64,000 bases of DNA from Pleurotus ostreatus/Saccharomyces cerevisiae fusant. Its lineage: Eukaryota > Opisthokonta. Shown here piece after piece: positions 35,401 through 45,020 of the stretch (positions are counted from its first letter, which is position 1; every line of letters starts with the position of its first letter). The notes beneath the pieces are model-generated. The model saw only the letters and a program-made list of their open reading frames with translations, made no database searches and was not told where the DNA came from. The stretch spans positions 104,369-168,368 of the forward strand of contig JAMQCK010000025.1 of NCBI GenBank assembly GCA_024196135.1, read 5' to 3'. Both the position numbers and the translations under genes were made by a program.

Positions 35401-36315
35401 CTCTTCGATCGCGCCCATAGTCGGTGAGGGAAGCTGGCCGTTGCGCAGGAACTTCATCGCAGCAACCGTTTCAGCGTTAAAGTGATGCGAGGGCGAGGAT
35501 GGTGTATCGTCGGATGCGCCTGACGAGCCGTAAGTGGGGGGTACGCGAAGAAAGGACCGCCATGTGGGCCGTACCATATCCGTTCTGGATATCGACAATG
35601 AAGTTCCATATCTCGGCGCAGCCGTCAGGATCTTGGAAGCTAAGCGCGTAATCAACTCCATCAGGTTCGGTCCAAACGATTAGGGTCTCTGCAGACGAGT
35701 GAGATGGAAAACAGGTGGATCGACGCGACGCGCGCGCACCTTGCTGGCGCTGGTAGACATCATTGCGAACTATGGTGGAGAGGATGATTTGGTCGTAATC
35801 TCGTTCTGCGCGCGCTACAATTCTCGCGTCGCCATCGTCAAGCACGTCCCCAAAGCAAAACGCCGTCCCCTTGTCTTCCCACCGTGAGCCGACGAGTTGG
35901 TAGACCTGCGATTGGTGAGTCCCCCTGGACGCGGCCAGTGGCGTTTGACGCGCACCTTGACGCGTCTAAACTCGGATGTTTCTATCTCTGGCCTGGTGTC
36001 CTCGTCGCCTATCTCAAGAAGCTCGTTGTCCTCGGGGGCCACCGTGTCCGAAGAGTGGTCAAGGAAGGTGTCGTCGGTTCCATCTCTAGCTGTATCCATC
36101 TCGTCTGCGCGGTTCTCCTTGTCCGTGTCCTCTGGACGGTCGCGCTGGTCGCTTGCGTCCATGTCGATGTCCCTTGGTAGCGCATCTGTGCCGCTGCTTG
36201 GTTCTGGGGCACGTATGAGCTCATCGCGTGCAGACGGTGCTGGCGACGTACGGGAAGCGCTGGCGGGGGTGGGGGAGGAAGGGCCTGGCTGTAGGCTGGG
36301 GGCGACGTCAGTCAT
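32493..36315 (-). CDS. PSY2: Protein phosphatase 4 regulatory subunit 3 (Psy2/SMEK)
   Basis: Eleven exons (36315-35956, 35905-35740, 35688-35575, 35519-35326, 35237-35141, 35091-35014, 34962-33850, 33797-33627, 33565-33396, 33342-33185, 33132-32493) join in phase to 808 residues. Residues 1-115 are an acidic, Ser/Pro/Asp-rich extension. An EVH1-like domain follows (VYQLVGSRWEDKGTAFCFGD to CAEIWNFIVDIQNGYG), then the SMEK repeats: EDLESLEHLHLLCSLMQTIL, HNLYEYILEDEIFLGVVGML, YDPEFPAHKANYRQFL, RLQFLKDVVLARVLDD, SAFRFFRLLLRMNNNNMHQQ and DLFKPIIDLTLSESRRDNLL. The C-terminus is acidic with a basic cluster (LKRKRRTMAQSPNKVK), likely a nuclear signal. With Pph3 and Psy4 it forms PP4, which reverses DNA-damage phosphorylation. 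The acidic N-terminal extension is not usual for the family. The gene is head to head with TOM20. Confidence 0.94.
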
Positions 36316-36542
36316 GGACCGTCGGGCGTCGGGGGCGGCGTCGTCGGCGGCGTCGGCGCGGCTGCTGTGATCGTCGGCGAAGGCAAGTACAGTCGCGTGC
36401 GACGGCAGTTTGCTCAACAAACACCGGACTCGCCGGCCGGAAGTCGCCGATCTTACGTCATCGCTCGTCCGAAATTTACACGACGCGCAGGCGCCTGCCT
36501 TGTCTCCGACCACCACATCCGTCGTCGCCGCCGTCCGCAACG
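36316..36542. promoter_or_regulatory. Bidirectional promoter of PSY2 and TOM20
   Basis: Only 227 bases separate the two start codons. Both genes appear intact, so this interval must hold both promoters and leaders. No clear TATA box is visible. Confidence 0.5.
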
Positions 36543-37332
36543 ATGAGCTCCTCCTCCAGGTCAACCAGCGTCGCAACTATTGCCGGCATTACCGTTCTCG
36601 GTGGTCTCATTGCCTATGCTGCCTACTTCGACTACAAACGCCGTAATGACGCCGGCTTCAGGCGGAGGTTGCGTGCGTGCATATCCCAGTTTTCTCGTCT
36701 CCAAGCTTACACTCTGCGCAGGGAAGGACAAGAAGCGCGCTGACAAGACCCTGGCCGAGTCTTTGCCGCCACCCATCACGAAGGAGGTCATCCTGGAAGC
36801 TCTCGAGCGCGCTAAGCTCGAGCCCGCACCAGCATCTCCCGAGTTGAGGGAACCATACTTCATGGACCAGATCAGCAAGGGTGAAAAGCTCTCATTGTTG
36901 GGTAAGTGTGCACTACGTGTCCGTCATACCTTTCTCCTAACGCTACCGCAGGCCCCGAGTTGCATCTCGAAGCCGCACTCTGCTTCTACAAGGGCCTCCA
37001 GGTGTACCCGTCCCCTATGGAGCTCATCGTTATCTACCAAAAGACGGTTCCGGAGCCGATCTTCAAGGTACGTCCTTTCCTTGTGATGCTACTTTCAGCT
37101 ACTAACGACTCTTCAGCTCGTCACCCAAATGATGGACTTGGACGTGAGTGCAAACTCTCTCGGAATGGGGATGGCTATGGGCATGGGAGTAGGCTTGGGC
37201 TTGGGTCCGGACGCCGGCATAGATCTCGCAGACCTGGAGGCTGCTGCCGCGGCTGCCCCCACCTCGAGCGGTCCTCCCTCCGAGACCTCGTCCCAAGACT
37301 GGGACAAGGTTACTGACCCCGCATCGAATTAA
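36543..37332 (+). CDS. TOM20: Mitochondrial import receptor Tom20
   Basis: Four exons (36543-36672, 36722-36901, 36952-37067, 37117-37332) give 213 residues. An N-terminal membrane anchor ([20 protein letters not shown]) is followed by a basic stretch ([20 protein letters not shown]), as expected for an outer-membrane protein with its soluble part in the cytosol. The receptor domain shows [38 protein letters not shown] and [19 protein letters not shown], the conserved presequence-binding TPR-like region of fungal Tom20. The C-terminus has a Gly/Met repeat ([14 protein letters not shown]) and an Ala-rich acidic end. Tom20 recognises presequences and passes precursors to Tom22/Tom40. Confidence 0.95.
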
Positions 37333-37474
37333 TGCCCCCCATGCACGCATGCAAGCATCCGTAGACACCTACGCTGGACCATGCTTAGCCTACGCCCCCT
37401 CCTGTCTTCCTGCTTTCATGTCTCGAGACGCGATCTAATATATCTTCCCCCATGCTATCTCTACTCTCCTATAG

Positions 37475-38886
37475 ATGACCTCTAAGATTGAAGGTGCGCC
37501 AGTATTGGCATGCGGTCAGTGAAGGGTTTGCTAAGAATGTGCGATTCAGGGTACTTCCACCACTTCCCGCCCAAGTCTTTCAACGTCGCCATTGAGACGA
37601 AGGCGTCCGCGACTATGCCCGGCACGCGATCCATGCTTGTCGCTCAGAAGGACATCAAGGCTGGAGAGGTTATCTACAAGGTTGATACCTGCACGCGTCC
37701 CAAGGAAGTCGCTTGCTGAGCAGTATCTTCAGGAATCACCCATTGTTGCCACCCTCGACTACGACCTTCACGAGGCCGGCACTCACTGCAACCACTGTCT
37801 GCGCGTCATCGTCGACCGCGAAGCTGCCGTTACCACCTCCGACAACTTCAAATCTGTGTTCTGCTCCTCCGACTGCCAGATTGCCGCCAAAATGCAATAC
37901 CAGAATCTCCTTTTCAGCCTCGAGCCGCCTTTGCCACCGCAGATGTCCCTGCCACTGCCCGAGGAGCAGAAGGAGCAGCGTCAGGCGGCGCAGGAGGCTC
38001 TCGTTTCTCACCTCGCTGCGCACCCTGAGCGCACTGGCTCATCACTCATCGTCGCCGAGCTCGTCGCGCGCCAGCTCGCGCTTGAGACGGAGAAGATGAT
38101 CACTGCAATGATGCCTGGTGCTGCGCCCAAGGCTCCTGGTGGCGACTTCACCGACGCTGAGGGTGGTGGGTACTTGCTGGCCGATCACCTTGAGCGTTTG
38201 CGCTTCCTGGAGACTGAGGCGCCGAGTGAGGAGGTCAAATTGCTCTCGGATGTCCTCGCAGCTGCCCTTCCAGGTCTCGAGGCGTTTGTCACACCCGAGC
38301 GCTACGCCACCTTCCTCGGCAAGGTTGCCTACAACTCGTTCGGTGTCTGCTACAACGGTGGTCGCTTGGACAGGGTAAGCTACTTTCTCCCGACCGCTTA
38401 CCTCCGCATACTCATCAACATCTGTCCTAGCCCGAGTCCTACACCCTCAAGACCCGCACGCCCTTCGGCACCTCCCATCAGGTCGGCTCCGCCTTCTACA
38501 CTGTCTCGTCCTACCTCTCCCACTCCTGCATCCCCAACGCGCGCCCCTCTTTCGACGGCGAGAGCGCGGCGGAGGCAAACCCCGACGGCACTACCGAGCT
38601 CGCAACCGACGGCTCTGCGGAGCTCAAGCTCGTCGCCACGCGCGACATCGCCAAGGGCGAGGAGCTCAGCGTCGCGTTCATCGACGTTGCGCAGCCGCTC
38701 GAGGCGCGCCGCGCGGAGCTTCAGGCCGGGTGGAAGTTCGCGTGCACGTGCGCGAAGTGCAAGGAGCAGGCGGAGGCCGCCGCGGGCGAGGGCGAGACGG
38801 TCGAGGTGCCTGCGGAGGACGCGAGCAAGCTCGAGCCGACGATGAAGCGCTTTGAGAAGACGACGGAGGAGGTGCCGGCGGCGTAA
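37475..38886 (+). CDS. SET-domain protein with MYND-like zinc finger (SMYD/Set5-like)
   Basis: Four exons (37475-37493, 37550-37680, 37733-38374, 38431-38886) give 415 residues. The first exon codes only MTSKIEG. The SET domain begins SMLVAQKDIKAGEVIYK, is interrupted by a Cys/His cluster (HCNHCLRV, VFCSSDCQIAAKMQYQ) like a MYND finger and a helical insert, and resumes with YNSFGVCYNGG. It then shows the signature SYLSHSCIPNARP and GEELSVAFIDV, then the post-SET cysteines (FACTCAKCKEQA). This split arrangement is that of SMYD and Set5/Set6 proteins, which methylate lysines of histones or other proteins with SAM. The tyrosine usual in the ELxxxY motif appears as Phe here. The second intron has an unusual GTTGAT donor, but it is the only choice that keeps the frame. 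Confidence 0.88.
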
Positions 38887-39560
38887 TGTCGTGTGGTGCC
38901 ACTTTCATCGTCTCCGTTCGTGAGCGATGAGGATGATGTGGGAAGGTGGGAGCGGTGAGAACGAGGCGAAGACAAGGCGTGAGGAGACGGCCTTGACGAA
39001 ACGATGATACCTAGGCCGCCTATGCGGCCACGTACTGTAGAACGACGATGATGTCCGTAATGTAACGCTCGCTACATCCACCGCATCCCCCCTCACATTC
39101 GACAAAAGTAAGGTCGTATACTATATCATTACCTATGTGTTTCAATCCAGTGAAGTGCGACCGCGTAGTGCTCGTCTGCATTTTGAATGAAGGTCGCAAC
39201 ACACGGCTGCGTAAGAAAGAACTGATGACTTTGAGGTACCAGACTTACAGCTGAGAGAACGAACAGAAAACTGAAATGGCGGTATGCGCCACCGAGAAGC
39301 TAGTCTTACAAGATTCAAGAGCGCTGATACACGGTGGCTGGAGGATTGTATCGCATATCATTCGGAAAATGGGACAAACATAAGATCGTGGCATTGGTCA
39401 TCACTATACAGATCGTAAGGGAAGGTGCCGAGTCAGAAATACAGAATCCGGGTGTGATAGGTGATTCGGGTCACGCCCCGCGGCTCGTAAGTACTCAAGA
39501 ATACATCAGTAATTTGTGCGTAAGGAATTAAGGACGGTGAGGGATCGGGTAGTCAAAGCC
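38887..39560. other. Convergent 3' region, A/T-richer
   Basis: The SET gene and the LRR-like gene converge here. The interval is richer in A/T and holds no supported ORF or RNA gene. Confidence 0.4.
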
Positions 39561-40385
39561 TCAACGGAAGACCGACGGCTTGGCGAAGGTGATTCCCAGT
39601 GTGCGAGCTTCGTGGTAAATCTTGTCGCTGATGTCGGACCTGAGCTCGACTTGCAGAGGTAACTTGGCGCCTAGGTCGTGACGCTTGCAAAGCGCCTTAA
39701 AGAGCTCGTCGGGGCTGTCCTTCTTCAGGCGCAGGCACAGCTTGCGCAGGTGCGGGAGCCTGTGCGCGTTCGGGCGAGAGATCGCGTTCGCGACGTTCTT
39801 CGTCACCTGGCTGTTGCTTTGAAGTTCCAGAGATACGAGAGAGGCAGCGCCGGCGGAGCAGAGAAACGTTTCGAGTCCTTCCTTGTCGTAGAACGCGAGT
39901 TGCAGAGTGAGGTGTGTCAGGGTGCCAAGCGCCGTTCCCAGAAAGACGAAGATCGAGCATTCGAAGGGCTTGTACACTTTGCCAGGCATGAAGATGCGGC
40001 AGTCCACCAGGTCTGGCACCTTTGCGTTCTTGAACAACTGCATCCACTGAGCCCGAGTATCTTTAGCCAGATCCGCGCCTTTCAGATGGAAGGCAACGAG
40101 GCCGGGAGCGTTCAATGGATCGTCGACGGCGGGTCCAGACTTCACGTTCGTCTCAATGACGAAGCCGTAGAAAGCGACATCCTCGTCTTTGCAGAACTCG
40201 AGCACCGCATTGACCAGCTCATCAGCGCTGACTACCTTGTAGTGCCGCTCGATGTAGGACTCTGGAAACTGAGCGGAAAGAAATGTCTTCGAGGTCGCCT
40301 CCACCCCTGGATACTGGTCAGAGAGAGAGAGAAGTGGCCACAATGAAGCACTTACGGTGTATCGTGGGAGGGAGAACACTGTCAT
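39561..40385 (-). CDS. Leucine-rich-repeat-like hypothetical protein
   Basis: The main exon reads from about 40343 to the stop at 39561. An upstream piece (40385-40356, MTVFSLPRYT) joins through a 42-base intron that has no stop and keeps the frame, so spliced and unspliced forms both translate. The protein is about 260 residues. Its second half has LRR-like spacing: SIFVFLGTALGTLTHLTLQL, ETFLCSAGAASLVSLELQSN and AHRLPHLRKLCLRLKKDSPD. It resembles the C-terminal part of basidiomycete F-box/LRR proteins, but no F-box is seen. The 5' end may be incomplete: a nearby ORF (40571-40495, MSRTQQQKQKDADRGKHTEW) ends in a good donor but does not splice in phase into this frame. The function is unknown. 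Confidence 0.6.
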   Translation of the reverse strand: MTVFSLPRYTVSASLWPLLSLSDQYPGVEATSKTFLSAQFPESYIERHYKVVSADELVNAVLEFCKDEDVAFYGFVIETNVKSGPAVDDPLNAPGLVAFHLKGADLAKDTRAQWMQLFKNAKVPDLVDCRIFMPGKVYKPFECSIFVFLGTALGTLTHLTLQLAFYDKEGLETFLCSAGAASLVSLELQSNSQVTKNVANAISRPNAHRLPHLRKLCLRLKKDSPDELFKALCKRHDLGAKLPLQVELRSDISDKIYHEARTLGITFAKPSVFR

Positions 40386-40973
40386 AGCCTGTACGCCGAG
40401 TACGTTCTAGTGCAGCAGGGACGCGCTGCACGCGGCCTCGATGTCTGCGTCCAACAGAGCAATCAGCATGTGCAGGCAAAGATTCGTGCGCCACTCACGG
40501 TTCAGACATCTGCCATTCTGTATGCTTGCCCCTATCGGCGTCTTTCTGCTTTTGCTGCTGGGTGCGGGACATTGTGTTGTTGTAGACGGCTGGGTTGTTT
40601 GCTGGTAGCATCAGCCTCTCAGCAACCGTATTTATATGGGAGCGAGAGCGTGTGATCTCTGCTTTGACCTGACATAGCCTTGTCATGGACAACAAAGACC
40701 ATATCTACCATGCATATCCACGATCAGTTTGTGATATTTGGTATGTTGTTCATTGTTCTAACTCCGAAAGGACATGCAGGTTTTGTGCTCGCTTGCACGC
40801 AAGACATGAACAGCCCTATGGAGGCAGGCATGTGCCTTCGGATCTCTGATATCTCCGTGAGCCGGCATAAGACGATGCACGGGTGGCACTGATGGTTCGA
40901 GAGAAGGGGGACAAGTCACACAGGTCACGGCAGACAACATTCAAGCCCCCGGCCCGGCGTCCGGCGCGCGAGC

Positions 40974-40980
40974 ATATATA
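40974..40980 (+). promoter_or_regulatory. TATA box upstream of the repeat block
   Basis: The sequence ATATATA stands alone in GC-rich DNA, about 30 bases before the first repeat unit. It is correctly placed to start a plus-strand transcript near 41005 that would run into the repeats. Confidence 0.4.
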
Positions 40981-41008
40981 GTGAGCCTGCTCTTTGAGAG
41001 AAACCATC

Positions 41009-41276
41009 ATCGTCAGACACAACACCCAACTGCTGCCACAAGACGCTGGATGGGCCCCAGTCAGACAGAGGATCGTGGCTTTCTGCATTGCAGAAGTCGC
41101 CTTTCCTCGGTCGAGTTCTGTGGGAACAATGCGCGACGCGCGTGGTAGACGGACCGCCACTGCTGTCGTTGCTCGAATTGCCGGATAGGCGACTTTACCA
41201 GCGACAGCGAGGTCTGTCAGCGTCGGGCTCATCGTAGTAGGCGCGGTGGTTACGAGCATCGTCGTCACTGCGGTGA
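41009..41276. repeat. Repeat unit A, copy 1
   Basis: Starts around CGTCAGACACAACACCCAAC and ends around ACTGCGGTGAGTGGG. Copies 2 and 3 of the same unit lie at about 41615-41885 and 41899-42172. Shared landmarks in order are CCCAACTGC, a GTGGTAGACGG-type motif and GCCACTG. It is diverged, with several indels. Confidence 0.65.
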
Positions 41277-41614
41277 GTGGGTTTGTGTCTATCGCAGGTG
41301 TGCTCGTAGTGCCGTGGACGTCGTCCGCTCGCCCCTCGCTACTGCGTAGGCGAACGGGCGAAGGAGTCGCTACGAGGACACTCGCAACCCCCATATGCCA
41401 TCTACCGACGACGCTTTACGCTTTCGGGCGGATAGCGGAGGTGGAATACAATGGGCGTGGGCGAAGTGTGGCGTGTTCTGCGTAGACTTGGCGTCCTCAG
41501 TAGCTGATTGTCCTCGATCAGTGAAAGGGGGTCAGGTCTACTCAGGACACCAATTTTTGGAATACACATCTGCCTTGGGGAATTTTGCCTGGCGTTCGCG
41601 CCTTGTGCACCCCT
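41277..41614. repeat. Repeat unit B, copy 1
   Basis: Follows A copy 1 directly. Landmarks shared with B copy 2 are CATATGCC, GATAGCGGAGGTGG, AGTGTGGCGTGTTCT, CGTAGACTTG, AGTAGCTG, CTCGATCAG and ATTTTTGGAA, in the same order and spacing. Confidence 0.65.
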
Positions 41615-41885
41615 TCGTCGGATTCAGCGCCCAACTGCCTCCACCAGGATCCGGATGAGCCATGTCAGGGCCGGGCTCTGCGATTTCTGGTTTACCAGCA
41701 ATCACGTACTCGGTCGATTCTTACGCTTCATGGTCAGCTGCGCGGCGCGAGTGGTGGACGGGTCGCCACAGTCACTGCTAGCGGGGTTGCTGGATCAGCA
41801 GTCCGGCTAGCTGTGGCAAGACCTGTCGTTGTGGGCTCATCGCGGTCGCCACGTGTACTCTCGAGTATTTCGAACACCGCGATGG
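41615..41885. repeat. Repeat unit A, copy 2
   Basis: Landmarks shared with copy 3 are GCTGGATCAGC, CGGTCGCCACGTGTAC and GTATTTCGAACACCGCG. It is followed directly by another A copy rather than by B. Confidence 0.65.
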
Positions 41886-41898
41886 GTGAGCGCTTTCC

Positions 41899-42172
41899 TT
41901 CGCCAGACACGGTGCCCAACTGCTGCCACTAGGTTCCTTGATGTGCGTCCTTCCGGACTGAGCGATGCGATCCCAGGTTCTCCAGGGGTTGCTGACTCGG
42001 TCGTTTCGTGTGTCGAGGAGACAGTTGCACGGTGCGGGTGGTACACGGGGCGCCACTGCCATCGTTACTGAGGCCGCTGGATCAGCGGTCTCGCTAGCGG
42101 TGGCGAGACCTGTTATTGTGGGCTCACCGCGGTCGCCACGTGTACCTTCGGGTATTTCGAACACCGCGGTGA
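41899..42172. repeat. Repeat unit A, copy 3
   Basis: Closest to copy 2 over its second half: CGGTCGCCACGTGTAC and GTATTTCGAACACCGCG are identical. It ends with GGTGAGTGGGT, as copy 1 does, at the junction with B. Confidence 0.65.
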
Positions 42173-42530
42173 GTGGGTCTGTGTCGTAGGTGATTGTGTA
42201 GCACCAATGACGCTTCCCGTCTCTCGCTATGCGAGAGCGAGCGGAAGAGGTGCTGCACGTTCATCTACTCCCCGACTCATATGCCGCCGACGATGCTCTC
42301 CGCCCTTCGTGGTGGATAGCGGAGGTGGCGCGTGATTCGGATTGTCAATGGAGTGTGGCGTGTTCTTCGTAGACTTGCTCCCCAGTAGCTGTTCGACCTC
42401 GATCAGCGTAAGGGATCAAGTCTGCGTGGTCGCACCACTCCGTTGACAGGCGAAATTTTTGGAACCCTATCCTCCCCTGAGGACTTCTGTAAAGCCTTCG
42501 TGCTCTGCCTTTGAAATCTCCTTCATGAGC
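42173..42530. repeat. Repeat unit B, copy 2
   Basis: Follows A copy 3 in the same arrangement as B copy 1 after A copy 1. Similarity extends to the GCCTTCGTGCTC region near 42495-42510, which matches GGCGTTCGCGCCTT at the end of B copy 1. Confidence 0.6.
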
Positions 42531-42796
42531 AGCCTTCGTGCTTGCATAGATTACATTGATTCCAGTTGTACACAGTGCAGGATGCGCTGCCAGAGCGGTA
42601 GGCTATTAAGAATATTTACATTACTTAGGTCGTAAATGTCATGATGAGCCGGTGCCGAGCGCCGATGTCCCAACTCCCGTTCTTTCAATGCCACCGTCGA
42701 AGAGATGATACACTGCAAGTGCAATGACGGGAGGAAAAGGCCTCTGCGAACTATTGACGCACCACGCAGGCGGCGTGCCAGACATAAGCCCTGTCC

Positions 42797-45020
42797 CTAG
42801 ACCTCGTCGTATTCGACGAGCAGGTCGTCGATAGCGCTCATAAGGCCCGTGGCCTTCTGGCGTGTTGACTGAATCACTGTCGAGGATACGAGCCTGGCCA
42901 AAGCCCCATGCGCATCGCGCAGCTTCGTCAAGAGGTCAGCGACGGCAACGTCGCGCCTCTCCGGACGCTGGAAAAGCTCGGGAAGGTGAGATGCAGAATC
43001 AGCATCCGCCAGCCACAGCTCCAACGCAGGGCGCGAGAACTCGACAGCGCACATTGGCGCGTCGACGGAGCTGATGAGCTCGGCGCGCCTGAGCAGACGC
43101 ATGAAGCCCAACATCATGCGGTACACGTGCTCCAGAGTTGAATCTGTGGCCGCGAACTTGTTGAAGGGCAGAAAAAGCGTCCATGCTGCGTCAAATAGCG
43201 TGCTCGACTGGACAAGCCACCGCAAAGCAGCGCGAGCGCGTTCGTCATTGCTTGGTTGAGCGATGTTCAGGTCGAGGAGCCGATGGATGACACGGAGGAC
43301 CTCCAAGACGAGGTCCCGGGCACCCTCGTGGCGGATGATGGCGTCAAAGGTCGGCAGAGTCTGTCGGCCCAGCAAGACTCTCGCCTCGCGCTCGAAGATG
43401 TCGAGAGTGCTCTGCAAGGCGAGTGCCCGAACCTGCGGGCAGCACGACAGCATACTGCAATTGGGGTCTGACCCGTCGCACGATCTGTAGGTGCAGAAGG
43501 CGCGGACTTTGCCGCATCCGCTGCAGTTGACGCTACAATTGGGCTTGACAGTCCTGCACCGGGCATGGGACTCTCGCAAAAGGCGCTGCCACAACGCTCC
43601 GGGCGTGTAACGCTCCTTCTACAGATTTGTTAGGCTCAAAACATAGGTCAAAAAGGCTCGTCACATACGAGAATCTGGCTATACACCCTTGAGCCGCACA
43701 CGCAAATGCGCCGCCTCGCGGACGACGGCAATGGGAGGGGCTCCCTCCACCAGTCAGGCGCAGGCGGCGTTTTGGTCGCACGGGGAGTTGGGGGAGCCGG
43801 CTGACCATCAACCGTACCAACAACCGTGGGCTCATGGTGGTTGTGTGGCGGAAGCGATTCGCGCCTGGTCGAGGCATCATATTCCGGGGGCAAAAGCATA
43901 CTTGGAACCCTGGAGGTGTAGGGCGGAAGAGTTTCCGTGCTTGCCCGCCGGGACTGCAGAGACTCGCGCCTTGCGCCGACTTGTGCGCTGGAGGCTGCCT
44001 CAGGCGGAGCAGGTGTCTCTGGCGTGATGATGATGTCGGGAACCCTCGGTGGTGCAGGTCTCGGCGCTTCGACCGGCGGTGGAGGCAGAGGGCGAGGGCG
44101 CAGGATGCGCAGTGGCTCGACAGTCGGCGCATACGGGTCGGGTGGCGCGGAGGATGCTAGACCTGTTGCCGATTCCTCCGAGGCATATTCAAGGTCATCG
44201 TCGCTCGAATCAGCAGCGGCGGGTCCGGTATGATGAGGAGTCGAGGCTCCTGCCTGTGGAGAATGCACAGACGCAAGGATTGCTTCCTGATTGTCTGCCC
44301 CCTCCTCGCGAGCGAGAGCGAGGGCGAGAGCCTCATCAGCGTTGACCATTTGGACGGTTTCCACAAGGCTGAAGGCACCCGCGCCCCGACGAATGTTCGT
44401 AGGATTAGGCACGTATCCCGCACGACGAAGTGGATCCGACGTAGTCCTGGCAGATGAGATCAGGTGAGCGGTCGACGCTTCCGCCAGCTCATCAGACGGC
44501 CTCTCCAAAATGCTGTAACGCGAGGAACCTGGTAGCGTAGTAGAGTGAGAAGCTTGCGATGAATTTTTGATAGCGATGACAACCTACCTTCCGAGTATGT
44601 ACCATAGCTCGTGAGTGGCGGCGAGTACATTTGGTTCTCTTCCGACCATTGAACTCTGCGTTCTTGCGGTCGAGGTGAAGGAGGCGGCGTGTCAATCATC
44701 CAATGTGACAACACGGCTTCGTGTAATGGCACCGCCACGCATGGCGCGGGGACCAGGTGATGCGGACCGGATCGACCGGTACTAGCAGTTTGAAGCCAGG
44801 GTGAGGGAGCGGACGTCTGTGCGTCGGACGATCGCAGGACGGAGGGTACAGTCGATATGGGGAGTGAAGAGGGCATCGATATCTCTGCTGGCCGAGCGCG
44901 ATGCCCGTGCGACATGGAGCGACGATCTGTAGCAGGAGTCCGCCTCGCCGGGTCTTCCTGGGCTGGGGTTGACTGAAAACCCGAACCTTGAGCAGTGGGC
45001 CCCTGGACACTCCTGCTCAT
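42797..45020 (-). CDS. Orphan protein with Cys-rich motif, about 704 aa
   Basis: Three exons (45020-44588, 44528-43669, 43618-42797) join in phase. The first 430 residues are disordered, rich in Pro, Ser and Ala, with many SP/TP sites and one ordered patch (ADEALALALAREEGAD). A Cys-rich segment follows: RRRICVCGSRVYSQILKERY, ESHARCRTVKPNCSVNCSGC and SCDGSDPNCSMLSCCP. Its CxC, CxxxC, CxxC and CC pairs suggest at least one zinc site. The last 240 residues are helical (STLDIFEREARVLL, RALVLEVLRV-type helices, ATDSTLEHVYRMMLGFMRLL) and could form an alpha-solenoid or bundle. I do not recognise the family. The Cys pattern is not a standard RING, PHD or MYND signature. The long exons and matching phases make the gene model likely, but further 5' exons upstream of 45020 are possible. 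Confidence 0.72.

Larger units (their letters stand above)
40386..42796. other. Gene-poor region with a decayed tandem duplication
   Basis: About 2.4 kb without an intact gene. A TATA box at 40974-40980 precedes a block of diverged repeats in the order A-B-A-A-B between about 41009 and 42530. ORFs through the repeats on both strands are short and broken by stops, so any original gene is degraded. The last 260 bases (42530-42796) show no repeat or ORF of note. Confidence 0.55.

Noticed and set aside
41778..42164. Minus-strand 128-residue ORF over the repeat block
   Set aside because: It spans two A units with a repetitive product and has no matching ORF in the other copies, so selection on protein is not indicated.
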